From contig NC_088295.1 in the NCBI RefSeq assembly GCF_032854445.1, positions 37,666,510 to 37,730,509 of the forward strand: DNA of 64,000 bases, given 5' to 3'. Every line of letters begins with the position of its first letter. Within the stretch, counting starts at the first letter, position 1. Under the pieces are notes generated by a model. The model made no database searches. It saw only the letters and a list, made by a program, of their open reading frames with translations, and had not been told where the DNA came from. This DNA is from Liolophura sinensis (lineage: Eukaryota; Mollusca; Polyplacophora; Chitonida; Chitonidae). Positions 12,765 to 25,490 of this stretch are shown one piece after another. The position numbers and the translations under genes are program-made.

Positions 12765-13278
12765 ATTTTCAGCCTGTTCTTTATTCAACGCCCTTCATTG
12801 TCAACCTGTATTTAAACCGCTTATTATTTTATCGTCTGACCCATCGACCGTTCCCGTCACGACGACACTGTTTGGGTCTCCTACAGCCACATGACAATGA
12901 CAACACAACGCTGTCAGGATTACACTTCAGTATTACATTTTAACATCCACCGCCGTTTTCCATTCTTTTCCCATTTGCCCCTGTACAGTTTATTATCTTA
13001 CCAGTATTGTTTAGTCAATGTTTATACCTTTATTTCCAACTGGGTAACTCTTGTGGTAACACAATTCAATCAAAATAGTAGAAAGACGAATAATTACCAA
13101 CTCTGGAGACCCATACATCCTGGTAAGTTTGTCACATGGTCAGCTGGCTTTCAACATGTGGCCATATCAGGCCTTGATTTACCCGTGCTCGTCCCCGGGA
13201 TGTCCAGACAGTCCGACGACCACCTGACGGGATTGTCTGTCTTCTCTCACTCCCCTGAACATTATGACATCCCACGAC

Positions 13279-13314
13279 TATATAAGTCAGCCAGCAAACC
13301 ACTAGCTCAGTATT
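13279..13314 (+). promoter_or_regulatory. Core promoter of GTPase copy 1 (TATA + initiator)
   Basis: TATATAAG at 13279-13286 is followed by an initiator-like TCAGTATT whose A lies at 13309, 30 bases from the first T, the canonical spacing. This predicts a 52-base 5'UTR before the ATG at 13361. Copy 1 is the only unit with the consensus TATATAAG. The assignment rests on spacing and sequence only. Confidence 0.6.
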
Positions 13315-13360
13315 CCATACCGACATCACCAATAACGTTTCGCCTCTCAAATAACTCACA

Positions 13361-14226
13361 ATGGGCAAGGTTCTCTCTCGAGTTAACCAAGTGTTTAAAG
13401 ATCTCCGTCAGACTCCCTCAAGAATCCTCATGGTTGGACTTGACTCTGCAGGTTCGTAACACTCAAAGCAAAACAAGTGCCTGCATTTTTAATTACTCCT
13501 TTCTCCGACAATGATGAACAAATTTCATGCAAATCAAACACTTGTGACTAACCTGTATATTTTACTCTTTTTCCAGGAAAGACGACCATATTGTACAAGA
13601 TCAAGTTAGACGAGAATGATATCGAGACTGTACCTACTGTTGGCTTCAACGTCGAGACGGTCACCGTTTGCGATAACGTCACCTTCACCGTGTGGGACGT
13701 CGGTGGCCAGGAGAAACTGCGTAGATTGTGGACCATGTACTTTAAAGGCTCTGACGGTAAGATCAAGTTATAAAATCTTGGCCATAAAGCATTAGGCTTA
13801 TCATACCTTTACACACCTCAAATCTATTTTGCTTTTCTTTTTATTCCACGAAGGTACAAACTAGTAGACATTTTCTAATGTGTTATTTACTGATATTTTT
13901 CAGGCATCATATTCGTTGTCGACAGTTCCGATAAAGACAGATTACCCGCTGCGCGCGAGGAGTTAAAGCACATGTGCAAATCCCAAGAATTAAAGGGTGT
14001 GCCTTTGATGATCATAGCTAATAAACAGGATGTCAAAGGTGCATTATCTTCATCCAAGATCGCCGATTGGCTGGGCCTGGGCAAAATCAAGGACAGGTAT
14101 TGGTGCGTCCAAAAGGCCAGTGCAACACGTGGAGAAGGTTTACTTGAAGCTATGACAACTATGGCTACACTGGTGAAAAACTACAAGAAAGGGAGCAAAA
14201 AATGGAAGAACTCAAGCTATATTTAA
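13361..14226 (+). CDS. ARF/ARL-family small GTPase, copy 1
   Basis: Exons 13361-13451, 13577-13756 and 13904-14226 (both introns phase 1, GT-AG) give 197 residues. G1 is GLDSAGKT (26-33), switch I contains T51 in PTVGFN, G3 is WDVGGQ (70-75) with the catalytic Gln75, G4 is NKQD (130-133) and G5 is SAT (163-165). The N-terminus MGKVLSR fits N-myristoylation (Gly2, Ser6) before an amphipathic stretch typical of ARF proteins. The C-terminus adds about 16 residues compared with ARF1 (181), rich in Lys and ending in SSYI. These features suggest a membrane-associated GTP switch. The QEKLRRLW and [11 protein letters not shown] segments resemble ARL4/ARL11/ARL14 rather than classic ARF1, but I do not name an orthologue. 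This copy differs from the majority by Ile instead of Val at 127. It is the left-most and most diverged unit. Confidence 0.93.
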
Positions 14227-14535
14227 ACAGATTATTCTATAGAAGTGCCAGATGTATTTTTACAACGACAACTCCTAACAATCTCTACCATGCGCATTGT
14301 TTGATTGACGTGGTGTTGTTCAGTGCTTTTCTGCTTGTTTTAAGCATATTTTGTGCTCAACTTTCCATACCATGGTATCAGCCAAAGGATGAAAGAAATC
14401 CAAATACCTGCAACTTTACATGCAGAGATTAGATTGTTCAGGCAAAAACAGACCTCAGTGCTTGATTCAATGTTGAATATATTTCTTCTCCAATGTGCTT
14501 TTGTTATTCACTTGTTTTAAAAAGTTACTTATTTA

Positions 14536-14541
14536 AATAAA
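14536..14541 (+). terminator. AATAAA poly(A) signal, GTPase copies 1-17
   Basis: AATAAA lies 310 bases past the stop and is followed by a GT-rich stretch ('gagtgtattttccctggtgt') expected downstream of cleavage. The same signal occurs at 16962, 19387, 21814, 24240, 26666, 29092, 31518, 33944, 36370, 38796, 41214, 43638, 46064, 48490, 50916 and 53342. It marks the end of each transcription unit and a ~0.33-kb 3'UTR. Confidence 0.75.
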
Positions 14542-14614
14542 TTATTACCAAACATAGAGTGTATTTTCCCTGGTGTCACTTTCTCGTCTTTCTCTCCCTC
14601 AGCTAATGCTACCT

Positions 14615-14642
14615 TATATAAAAGGCCTCAGACTCTTCAGTT
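14615..14642 (+). promoter_or_regulatory. Second TATA/initiator-like module in the spacer (units 1-16)
   Basis: TATATAAAAG (14615-14624) followed by TCAGTT (14637-14642). It lies 74 bases beyond the poly(A) signal of one gene and about 1.17 kb before the ATG of the next. The spacing of about 24 bases is a little short of ideal. It recurs at 17041, 19466, 21893, 24319, 26745, 29171, 31597, 34023, 36449, 38875, 41293, 43717, 46143, 48569 and 50995, and is lost after copy 17. It could give an alternative upstream start (a GTAAGT donor lies near 15549) or a non-coding RNA, or be chance. Confidence 0.4.
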
Positions 14643-15704
14643 ACTATATTTATTTGACAGAAGAAGTCAAATTGGGTGATGTGTAAATACTAAGCTGTAA
14701 TTGACTCATTACGGCAAAACAATCACCATAAACCAACTACTTATCGCTGGAAAAGAGTTTAATTCGGGAACAATTCAATACTTAAACACACTGATGAAGA
14801 AAATCGAATACAATGTGATCGGTAACATAAGTGTGGCTAAGAAATCACAGGAAAACCTGACGCTAAAACAACAATCATGGAAAAGGCTGCATGGCTTTTT
14901 ACAAGTTTAATGCATCTTCTACAAGTTCATTAAACGAGTAATATCGATGGCACGCCGTTCACTAGTTACCGCCATTACCATATCCAGAACACACACGCAA
15001 GATAAAAACCATACAAAATTGATCAAATGAGAGATCTGACGCTTCAAGGCTAAAATTTTGTACACAAAATCTGCAGTAAACAGCAAAATTTCGTTCTAAA
15101 ACACTAAATTAGACTGTTGGAACGCAGAGAGACATCTGTACTGCCATTTCTACAGAGTGCTTTTCAAATCCGTTTTTATCGTAACAGCCGATTTTCCGCA
15201 TGTGCTTGCTTTAACACCCTTTATTGTCAAACTATATCAAAACCGCTTATTATTTTATCCTCTGAGCGATCGACCGTTCGCGGCACGACGAAACTGTTTG
15301 CGTCTCCTACAGCGACATGGCAATGACAACACAACGCTGTCAGGATTACACTTCAGTATTACATTTTAACATCCACCGCCGTTTTCCATTCTTTTCCCAT
15401 TTGCCCCTGCACAGTTTGTTATCTTACCAGTATTGTTTAGTCAATGTTTATACCTTTATTTCCAACTGGGTAACTCTTGTGGTAACACAATTCAATCAAA
15501 ATAGTAGAAAGACGAATAATCACCAACTCTGGAGACCCATACATCCTGGTAAGTTTGTCACATGGTCAGCTGGCTTTCAATATGTGGCCATATCAGGCCG
15601 TGATTTACCCGTGCTCGTCCCCGGGATGTCCAGACAGTCCGACGACCACCTGACGGGATTGTCTGTCTTCTCTCACTCCCCTGAACATTATGACATCTCA
15701 CAAC

Positions 15705-15740
15705 TATATCAGTCAGCCAGCAAACCACTAGCTCAGTATT
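15705..15740 (+). promoter_or_regulatory. Core promoter of GTPase copies 2-17 (weakened TATA)
   Basis: The position matching copy 1's TATA box reads TATATCAG, 82 bases before the ATG, with the same TCAGTATT initiator at unchanged spacing. Corresponding positions: 15705, 18130, 20557, 22983, 25409, 27835, 30261, 32687, 35113, 37539, 39958, 42383, 44807, 47233, 49659 and 52085. The change departs from the TATA consensus and would be expected to weaken TBP binding, leaving an initiator-driven start. Confidence 0.45.
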
Positions 15741-15786
15741 CCATACCGACATCACCAATAACGTTTCGCCTCTCAAATAACTCACA

Positions 15787-16652
15787 ATGGGCAAGGTTCT
15801 CTCTCGAGTTAACCAAGTGTTTAAAGATCTCCGTCAGACTCCCTCAAGAATCCTCATGGTTGGACTTGACTCTGCAGGTTCGTAACACTCAAAGCAAAAC
15901 AAGTGCCTGCATTTTTAATTACTCCTTCCTCCGACAATGATGAACAAATTTCATGCAAATCAAACACTTGTGACTAACCTGTATATTTTACTCTTTTTCC
16001 AGGAAAGACGACCATATTGTACAAGATCAAGTTAGACGAGAATGATATCGAGACTGTACCTACTGTTGGCTTCAACGTCGAGACGGTCACCGTTTGCGAT
16101 AACGTCACCTTCACCGTGTGGGACGTCGGTGGCCAGGAGAAACTGCGTAGATTGTGGACCATGTACTTTAAAGGCTCTGACGGTAAGATCAAGTTATAAA
16201 ATCTTGGCCATAAAGCATTAGGCTTATCATACCTTTACACACCTCAAATCTATTTTGCTTTTCTTTTTATTCCACGAAGGTACAAACTAGTAGACATTTT
16301 CTAATGTGTTATTTACTGATATTTTTCAGGCATCATATTCGTTGTCGACAGTTCCGATAAAGACAGATTACCCGCTTCGCGCGAGGAGTTAAAGCACATG
16401 TGCAAATCCCAAGAATTAAAGGGTGTGCCTTTGATGGTCATAGCTAATAAACAGGATGTCAAAGGTGCATTATCTTCATCCAAGATCGCCGATTGGCTGG
16501 GCCTGGGCAAAATCAAGGACAGGTATTGGTGCGTCCAAAAGGCCAGTGCAACACGTGGAGAAGGTTTACTTGAAGCTATGACAACTATGGCTACACTGGT
16601 GAAAAACTACAAGAAAGGGAGCAAAAAGTGGAAGAACTCAAGCTATATTTAA
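15787..16652 (+). CDS. ARF/ARL-family small GTPase, copy 2
   Basis: Exons 15787-15877, 16003-16182, 16330-16652; intact 197 residues. Differs from the majority protein by Ser for Ala at 107, shared with copies 8 and 15. Its 5' spacer is the 'type A' haplotype (reads 'ggcaatgac' where type B reads 'gacaatgac'), which is otherwise found only in copies 12-15 and 17. Confidence 0.93.
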
Positions 16653-18211
16653 ACAGATTATTCTATAGAAGTGCCAGATGTATTTTTACAACGACAACTC
16701 CTAACAATTTCTACCATGCGCATTGTTTGATTGACGTGGTGTTGTTCAGTGCTTTTCTGCTTGTTTTAAGCATATTTTGTGCTCAACTTTCCATACCATG
16801 GTATCAGCCAAAGGATGAAAGAAATCCAAATACCTGCAACTTTACATGCAGAGATTAGATTGTTCAGGCAAAAACAGACCTCAGTGCTTGATTCAATGTT
16901 GAATATATTTCTTCTCCAATGTGCTTTTGTTATTCACTTGTTTTAAAAAGTTACTTATTTAAATAAATTATTACCAAACATAGAGTGTATTTTCCCTGGT
17001 GTCACTTTCTCGTCTTTCTCTCCCTCAGCTAATGCTACCTTATATAAAAGGCCTCAGACTCTTCAGTTACTATATTTATTTGACAGAAGAAGTCAAATTG
17101 GGTGATGTGTAAATACTAAGCTGTAATTGACTCATTACGGCAAAACAATCATCATAAACCAACTACCCATCGCTGGAAAAGAGTTTAATTCGGGAACAAT
17201 TCAATACTTAAACACACTGATGAAGAAAATCGAATACAATGTGATCGGTAACATAAGTGTGGCTAAGAAATCACAGGAAAACCTGACGCTAAAACAACAA
17301 TCATGGAAAAGGCTGCATGGCTTTTTACAAGTTTAATGCATCTTCTACAAGTTCATTAAACGAGTAATATCGATGGCACGCCGTTCACTAGTTACCGCCA
17401 TTACCATATCCAGAACACACACGCAAGATAAAAACCATACAAAATTGATCAAATGAGAGATCTGACGCTTCAAGGCTAAAATTTTGTACACAAAATCTGC
17501 AGTAAACAGCAAAATTTCGTTCTAAAATACTAAATTAGACTGTTGGAACGCAGAGAGACATCTGTACTGCCATTTCTACAGAGTGCTTTTCACATCCGTT
17601 TTTATCGTAACAGCCGACTTTCCGCATGTGCTTGTTTTAACACCCTTTATTGCCAAACTATATCAAAACCGCATATAATTTTATCCTCTCAGAGATCAAC
17701 CGTTCGCGTCACGACGACACTGTTTGGGTCTCCTACAGCCACATGACAATGACAACACAACGCTGTCAGGATTACACTTCAGTATTACATTTTAACACCT
17801 ACCGCCGTTTTCCATTCTTTTCCCATTTGCCCCTGTACAGTTTGTTATCTTACCAGTATTGTTTAGTCAATGTTTATACCTTTATTTCCAACTGGGTAAC
17901 TCTTGTGGTAACACAATTCAATCAAAATAGTAGAAAGGCTAATAACCACCAACTCTGGAGACCCATACATCCTGGTAAGTTTGTCACATGGTCAGCTGGC
18001 TTTCAATATGTGGCCATATCAGGCCGTGATTTACCCGTGCTCGTCCCGGGATGTCCAGACAGTCCGACGACCACCTGACGGGATTGTCTGTCTTCTCTCA
18101 CTCCCCTGAACATTATGACATCCCACAACTATATCAGTCAGCCAGCAAACCACTAGCTCAGTATTCCATACCGACATCACCAATAACGTTTCGCCTCTCA
18201 AATAACTCACA

Positions 18212-19077
18212 ATGGGCAAGGTTCTCTCTCGAGTTAACCAAGTGTTTAAAGATCTCCGTCAGACTCCCTCAAGAATCCTCATGGTTGGACTTGACTCTGC
18301 AGGTTCGTAACACTCAAAGCAAAACAAGTGCCTGCATTTTTAATTACTCCTTTCTCCGACAATGATGAACAAATTTCATGCAAATCAAACACTTGTGACT
18401 AACCTGTATATTTTACTCTTTTTCCAGGAAAGACGACCATATTGTACAAGATCAAGTTAGACGAGAATGATATCGAGACTGTACCTACTGTTGGCTTCAA
18501 CGTCGAGACGGTCACCGTTTGCGATAACGTCACCTTCACCGTGTGGGACGTCGGTGGCCAGGAGAAACTGCGTAGATTGTGGACCATGTACTTTAAAGGC
18601 TCTGACGGTACGATCAAGTTATAAAATCTTGGCCATAAAGCATTAGGCTTATCATACCTTTACACACCTCAAATCTATTTTGCTTTTCTTTTTATTCCAC
18701 GAAGGTACAAACTAGTAGACATTTTCTAATGTGTTATTTACTGATATTTTCCAGGCATCATATTCGTTGTCGACAGTTCCGATAAAGACAGATTACCCGC
18801 TGCGCGCGAGGAGTTAAAGCACATGTGCAAATCCCAAGAATTAAAGGGTGTGCCTTTGATGGTCATAGCTAATAAACAGGATGTCAAAGGTGCATTATCT
18901 TCATCCAAGATCGCCGATTGGCTGGGCCTGGGCAAAATCAAGGACAGGTATTGGTGCGTCCAAAAGGCCAGTGCAACACGTGGAGAAGGTTTACTTGAAG
19001 CTATGACAACTATGGCTACACTGGTGAAAAACTACAAGAAAGGGAGCAAAAAGTGGAAGAACTCAAGCTATATTTAA
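18212..19077 (+). CDS. ARF/ARL-family small GTPase, copy 3
   Basis: Exons 18212-18302, 18428-18607, 18755-19077; majority 197-residue protein. Intron 2 begins GTACG in place of GTAAG (change at +4). A single base is missing upstream near 18046 (CCCGGG preceded by one C fewer), outside the gene. This breaks the long overlapping frame seen in other units, an argument that that frame is not coding. First of the type B spacer block (copies 3-11). Confidence 0.93.
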
Positions 19078-20638
19078 ACAGATTATTCTATAGAAGTGCC
19101 AGATGTATTTTTACAACGACAACTCCTAACAATCTCTACCATGCGCATTGTTTGATTGACGTGGTGTTGTTCAGTGCTTTTCTGCTTGTTTTAAGCATAT
19201 TTTGTGCTCAACTTTCCATACCATGGTATCAGCCAAAGGATGAAAGAAATCCAAATACCTGCAACTTTACATGCAGAGATTAGATTGTTCAGGCAAAAAC
19301 AGACCTCAGTGCTTGATTCAATGTTGAATATATTTCTTCTCCAATGTGCTTTTGTTATTCACTTGTTTTAAAAAGTTACTTATTTAAATAAATTATTACC
19401 AAACATAGAGTGTATTTTCCCTGGTGTCACTTTCTCGTCTTTCTCTCCCTCAGCTAATGCTACCTTATATAAAAGGCCTCAGACTCTTCAGTTACTATAT
19501 TTATTTGACAGAAGAAGTCAAATTGGGTGATGTGTAAATACTAAGCTGTAATTGACTCATTACGGCAAAACAATCACCATAAACCAACTACCCATCGCTG
19601 GAAAAGAGTTTAATTCGGGAACAATTCAATACTTAAACACACTGATGAAGAAAATCGAATACAATGTGATCGGTAACATAAGTGTGGCTAAGAAATCACA
19701 GGAAAACCTGACGCTAAAACAACAATCATGGAAAAGGCTGCATGGCTTTTTACAAGTTTAATGCATCTTCTACAAGTTCATTAAACGAGTAATATCGATG
19801 GGCACGCCGTTCACTAGTTACCGCCATTACCATATCCAGAACACACACGCAAGATAAAAACCATACAAAATTGATCAAATGAGAGATCTGACGCTTCAAG
19901 GCTAAAATTTTGTACACAAAATCTGCAGTAAACAGCAAAATTTCGTTCTAAAATACTAAATTAGACTGTTGGAACGCAGAGAGACATCTGTACTGCCATT
20001 TCTACAGAGTGCTTTTCACATCCGTTTTTATCGTAACAGCCGACTTTCCGCATGTGCTTGTTTTAACACCCTTTATTGCCAAACTATATCAAAACCGCAT
20101 ATAATTTTATCCTCTCAGAGATCAACCGTTCGCGTCACGACGACACTGTTTGGGTCTCCTACAGCCACATGACAATGACAACACAACGCTGTCAGGATTA
20201 CACTTCAGTATTACATTTTAACACCTACCGCCGTTTTCCATTCTTTTCCCATTTGCCCCTGTACAGTTTGTTATCTTACCAGTATTGTTTAGTCAATGTT
20301 TATACCTTTATTTCCAACTGGGTAACTCTTGTGGTAACACAATTCAATCAAAATAGTAGAAAGGCTAATAACCACCAACTCTGGAGACCCATACATCCTG
20401 GTAAGTTTGTCACATGGTCAGCTGGCTTTCAATATGTGGCCATATCAGGCCGTGATTTACCCGTGCTCGTCCCCGGGATGTCCAGACAGTCCGACGACCA
20501 CCTGACGGGATTGTCTGTCTTCTCTCACTCCCCTGAACATTATGACATCCCACAACTATATCAGTCAGCCAGCAAACCACTAGCTCAGTATTCCATACCG
20601 ACATCACCAATAACGTTTCGCCTCTCAAATAACTCACA

Positions 20639-21504
20639 ATGGGCAAGGTTCTCTCTCGAGTTAACCAAGTGTTTAAAGATCTCCGTCAGACTCCCTCAAG
20701 AATCCTCATGGTTGGACTTGACTCTGCAGGTTCGTAACACTCAAAGCAAAACAAGTGCCTGCATTTTTAATTACTCCTTTCTCCGACAATGATGAACAAA
20801 TTTCATGCAAATCAAACACTTGTGACTAACCTGTATATTTTACTCTTTTTCCAGGAAAGACGACCATATTGTACAAGATCAAGTTAGACGAGAATGATAT
20901 CGAGACTGTACCTACTGTTGGCTTCAACGTCGAGACGGTCACCGTTTGCGATAACGTCACCTTCACCGTGTGGGACGTCGGTGGCCAGGAGAAACTGCGT
21001 AGATTGTGGACCATGTACTTTAAAGGCTCTGACGGTACGATCAAGTTATAAAATCTTGGCCATAAAGCATTAGGCTTATCATACCTTTACACACCTCAAA
21101 TCTATTTTGCTTTTCTTTTTATTCCACGAAGGTACAAACTAGTAGACATTTTCTAATGTGTTATTTACTGATATTTTCCAGGCATCATATTCGTTGTCGA
21201 CAGTTCCGATAAAGACAGATTACCCGCTGCGCGCGAGGAGTTAAAGCACATGTGCAAATCCCAAGAATTAAAGGGTGTGCCTTTGATGGTCATAGCTAAT
21301 AAACAGGATGTCAAAGGTGCATTATCTTCATCCAAGATCGCCGATTGGCTGGGCCTGGGCAAAATCAAGGACAGGTATTGGTGCGTCCAAAAGGCCAGTG
21401 CAACACGTGGAGAAGGTTTACTTGAAGCTATGACAACTATGGCTACACTGGTGAAAAACTACAAGAAAGGGAGCAAAAAGTGGAAGAACTCAAGCTATAT
21501 TTAA
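20639..21504 (+). CDS. ARF/ARL-family small GTPase, copy 4
   Basis: Exons 20639-20729, 20855-21034, 21182-21504; majority protein, intact. Intron 2 donor is GTACG and its acceptor is TTTCCAG. An extra G near 19801 in the preceding spacer accounts for the 2427-base spacing. The 3'UTR has a T variant ('aacaatttctacc') shared with copies 2, 8 and 17. Confidence 0.93.
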
Positions 21505-23064
21505 ACAGATTATTCTATAGAAGTGCCAGATGTATTTTTACAACGACAACTCCTAACAATTTCTACCATGCGCATTGTTTGATTGACGTGGTGTTGTTCA
21601 GTGCTTTTCTGCTTGTTTTAAGCATATTTTGTGCTCAACTTTCCATACCATGGTATCAGCCAAAGGATGAAAGAAATCCAAATACCTGCAACTTTACATG
21701 CAGAGATTAGATTGTTCAGGCAAAAACAGACCTCAGTGCTTGATTCAATGTTGAATATATTTCTTCTCCAATGTGCTTTTGTTATTCACTTGTTTTAAAA
21801 AGTTACTTATTTAAATAAATTATTACCAAACATAGAGTGTATTTTCCCTGGTGTCACTTTCTCGTCTTTCTCTCCCTCAGCTAATGCTACCTTATATAAA
21901 AGGCCTCAGACTCTTCAGTTACTATATTTATTTGACAGAAGAAGTCAAATTGGGTGATGTGTAAATACTAAGCTGTAATTGACTCATTACGGCAAAACAA
22001 TCATCATAAACCAACTACCCATCGCTGGAAAAGAGTTTAATTCGGGAACAATTCAATACTTAAACACACTGATGAAGAAAATCGAATACAATGTGATCGG
22101 TAACATAAGTGTGGCTAAGAAATCACAGGAAAACCTGACGCTAAAACAACAATCATGGAAAAGGCTGCATGGCTTTTTACAAGTTTAATGCATCTTCTAC
22201 AAGTTCATTAAACGAGTAATATCGATGGCACGCCGTTCACTAGTTACCGCCATTACCATATCCAGAACACACACGCAAGATAAAAACCATACAAAATTGA
22301 TCAAATGAGAGATCTGACGCTTCAAGGCTAAAATTTTGTACACAAAATCTGCAGTAAACAGCAAAATTTCGTTCTAAAATACTAAATTAGACTGTTGGAA
22401 CGCAGAGAGACATCTGTACTGCCATTTCTACAGAGTGCTTTTCACATCCGTTTTTATCGTAACAGCCGACTTTCCGCATGTGCTTGTTTTAACACCCTTT
22501 ATTGCCAAACTATATCAAAACCGCATATAATTTTATCCTCTCAGAGATCAACCGTTCGCGTCACGACGACACTGTTTGGGTCTCCTACAGCCACATGACA
22601 ATGACAACACAACGCTGTCAGGATTACACTTCAGTATTACATTTTAACACCTACCGCCGTTTTCCATTCTTTTCCCATTTGCCCCTGTACAGTTTGTTAT
22701 CTTACCAGTATTGTTTAGTCAATGTTTATACCTTTATTTCCAACTGGGTAACTCTTGTGGTAACACAATTCAATCAAAATAGTAGAAAGGCTAATAACCA
22801 CCAACTCTGGAGACCCATACATCCTGGTAAGTTTGTCACATGGTCAGCTGGCTTTCAATATGTGGCCATATCAGGCCGTGATTTACCCGTGCTCGTCCCC
22901 GGGATGTCCAGACAGTCCGACGACCACCTGACGGGATTGTCTGTCTTCTCTCACTCCCCTGAACATTATGACATCCCACAACTATATCAGTCAGCCAGCA
23001 AACCACTAGCTCAGTATTCCATACCGACATCACCAATAACGTTTCGCCTCTCAAATAACTCACA

Positions 23065-23930
23065 ATGGGCAAGGTTCTCTCTCGAGTTAACCAAGTGTTT
23101 AAAGATCTCCGTCAGACTCCCTCAAGAATCCTCATGGTTGGACTTGACTCTGCAGGTTCGTAACACTCAAAGCAAAACAAGTGCCTGCATTTTTAATTAC
23201 TCCTTTCTCCGACAATGATGAACAAATTTCATGCAAATCAAACACTTGTGACTAACCTGTATATTTTACTCTTTTTCCAGGAAAGACGACCATATTGTAC
23301 AAGATCAAGTTAGACGAGAATGATATCGAGACTGTACCTACTGTTGGCTTCAACGTCGAGACGGTCACCGTTTGCGATAACGTCACCTTCACCGTGTGGG
23401 ACGTCGGTGGCCAGGAGAAACTGCGTAGATTGTGGACCATGTACTTTAAAGGCTCTGACGGTACGATCAAGTTATAAAATCTTGGCCATAAAGCATTAGG
23501 CTTATCATACCTTTACACACCTCAAATCTATTTTGCTTTTCTTTTTATTCCACGAAGGTACAAACTAGTAGACATTTTCTAATGTGTTATTTACTGATAT
23601 TTTCCAGGCATCATATTCGTTGTCGACAGTTCCGATAAAGACAGATTACCCGCTGCGCGCGAGGAGTTAAAGCACATGTGCAAATCCCAAGAATTAAAGG
23701 GTGTGCCTTTGATGGTCATAGCTAATAAACAGGATGTCAAAGGTGCATTATCTTCATCCAAGATCGCCGATTGGCTGGGCCTGGGCAAAATCAAGGACAG
23801 GTATTGGTGCGTCCAAAAGGCCAGTGCAACACGTGGAGAAGGTTTACTTGAAGCTATGACAACTATGGCTACACTGGTGAAAAACTACAAGAAAGGGAGC
23901 AAAAAGTGGAAGAACTCAAGCTATATTTAA
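23065..23930 (+). CDS. ARF/ARL-family small GTPase, copy 5
   Basis: Exons 23065-23155, 23281-23460, 23608-23930; majority protein, intact. Intron 2 donor GTACG. It belongs to the very similar run of copies 3-6, which points to recent local duplication. Confidence 0.93.
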
Positions 23931-25490
23931 ACAGATTATTCTATAGAAGTGCCAGATGTATTTTTACAACGACAACTCCTAACAATCTCTACCATGCGCA
24001 TTGTTTGATTGACGTGGTGTTGTTCAGTGCTTTTCTGCTTGTTTTAAGCATATTTTGTGCTCAACTTTCCATACCATGGTATCAGCCAAAGGATGAAAGA
24101 AATCCAAATACCTGCAACTTTACATGCAGAGATTAGATTGTTCAGGCAAAAACAGACCTCAGTGCTTGATTCAATGTTGAATATATTTCTTCTCCAATGT
24201 GCTTTTGTTATTCACTTGTTTTAAAAAGTTACTTATTTAAATAAATTATTACCAAACATAGAGTGTATTTTCCCTGGTGTCACTTTCTCGTCTTTCTCTC
24301 CCTCAGCTAATGCTACCTTATATAAAAGGCCTCAGACTCTTCAGTTACTATATTTATTTGACAGAAGAAGTCAAATTGGGTGATGTGTAAATACTAAGCT
24401 GTAATTGACTCATTACGGCAAAACAATCATCATAAACCAACTACCCATCGCTGGAAAAGAGTTTAATTCAGGAACAATTCAATACTTAAACACACTGATG
24501 AAGAAAATCGAATACAATGTGATCGGTAACATAAGTGTGGCTAAGAAATCACAGGAAAACCTGACGCTAAAACAACAATCATGGAAAAGGCTGCATGGCT
24601 TTTTACAAGTTTAATGCATCTTCTACAAGTTCATTAAACGAGTAATATCGATGGCACGCCGTTCACTAGTTACCGCCATTACCATATCCAGAACACACAC
24701 GCAAGATAAAAACCATACAAAATTGATCAAATGAGAGATCTGACGCTTCAAGGCTAAAATTTTGTACACAAAATCTGCAGTAAACAGCAAAATTTCGTTC
24801 TAAAATACTAAATTAGACTGTTGGAACGCAGAGAGACATCTGTACTGCCATTTCTACAGAGTGCTTTTCACATCCGTTTTTATCGTAACAGCCGACTTTC
24901 CGCATGTGCTTGTTTTAACACCCTTTATTGCCAAACTATATCAAAACCGCATATAATTTTATCCTCTCAGAGATCAACCGTTCGCGTCACGACGACACTG
25001 TTTGGGTCTCCTACAGCCACATGACAATGACAACACAACGCTGTCAGGATTACACTTCAGTATTACATTTTAACACCTACCGCCGTTTTCCATTCTTTTC
25101 CCATTTGCCCCTGTACAGTTTGTTATCTTACCAGTATTGTTTAGTCAATGTTTATACCTTTATTTCCAACTGGGTAACTCTTGTGGTAACACAATTCAAT
25201 CAAAATAGTAGAAAGGCTAATAACCACCAACTCTGGAGACCCATACATCCTGGTAAGTTTGTCACATGGTCAGCTGGCTTTCAATATGTGGCCATATCAG
25301 GCCGTGATTTACCCGTGCTCGTCCCCGGGATGTCCAGACAGTCCGACGACCACCTGACGGGATTGTCTGTCTTCTCTCACTCCCCTGAACATTATGACAT
25401 CCCACAACTATATCAGTCAGCCAGCAAACCACTAGCTCAGTATTCCATACCGACATCACCAATAACGTTTCGCCTCTCAAATAACTCACA

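Noticed and set aside
12891-13514. 207-codon frame overlapping the promoter and exon 1 of each GTPase unit (also longer, to 238 codons, with a non-ATG start)
   Set aside because: It runs through the core promoter, exon 1 and part of intron 1 in another frame, has no domain, and is broken by a one-base loss in copy 3. The 17 copies are one observation, not 17.
14202-14432. 76-codon hydrophobic frame in the 3'UTR of each unit
   Set aside because: It has an ATG only in copy 1 (GTG in the others), overlaps the GTPase stop, and is best explained as 3'UTR.
14701-14910. 69-codon spacer frame conserved in all units
   Set aside because: It starts with TTG, not ATG, has no good context or domain, and its conservation follows from the overall identity of the units.
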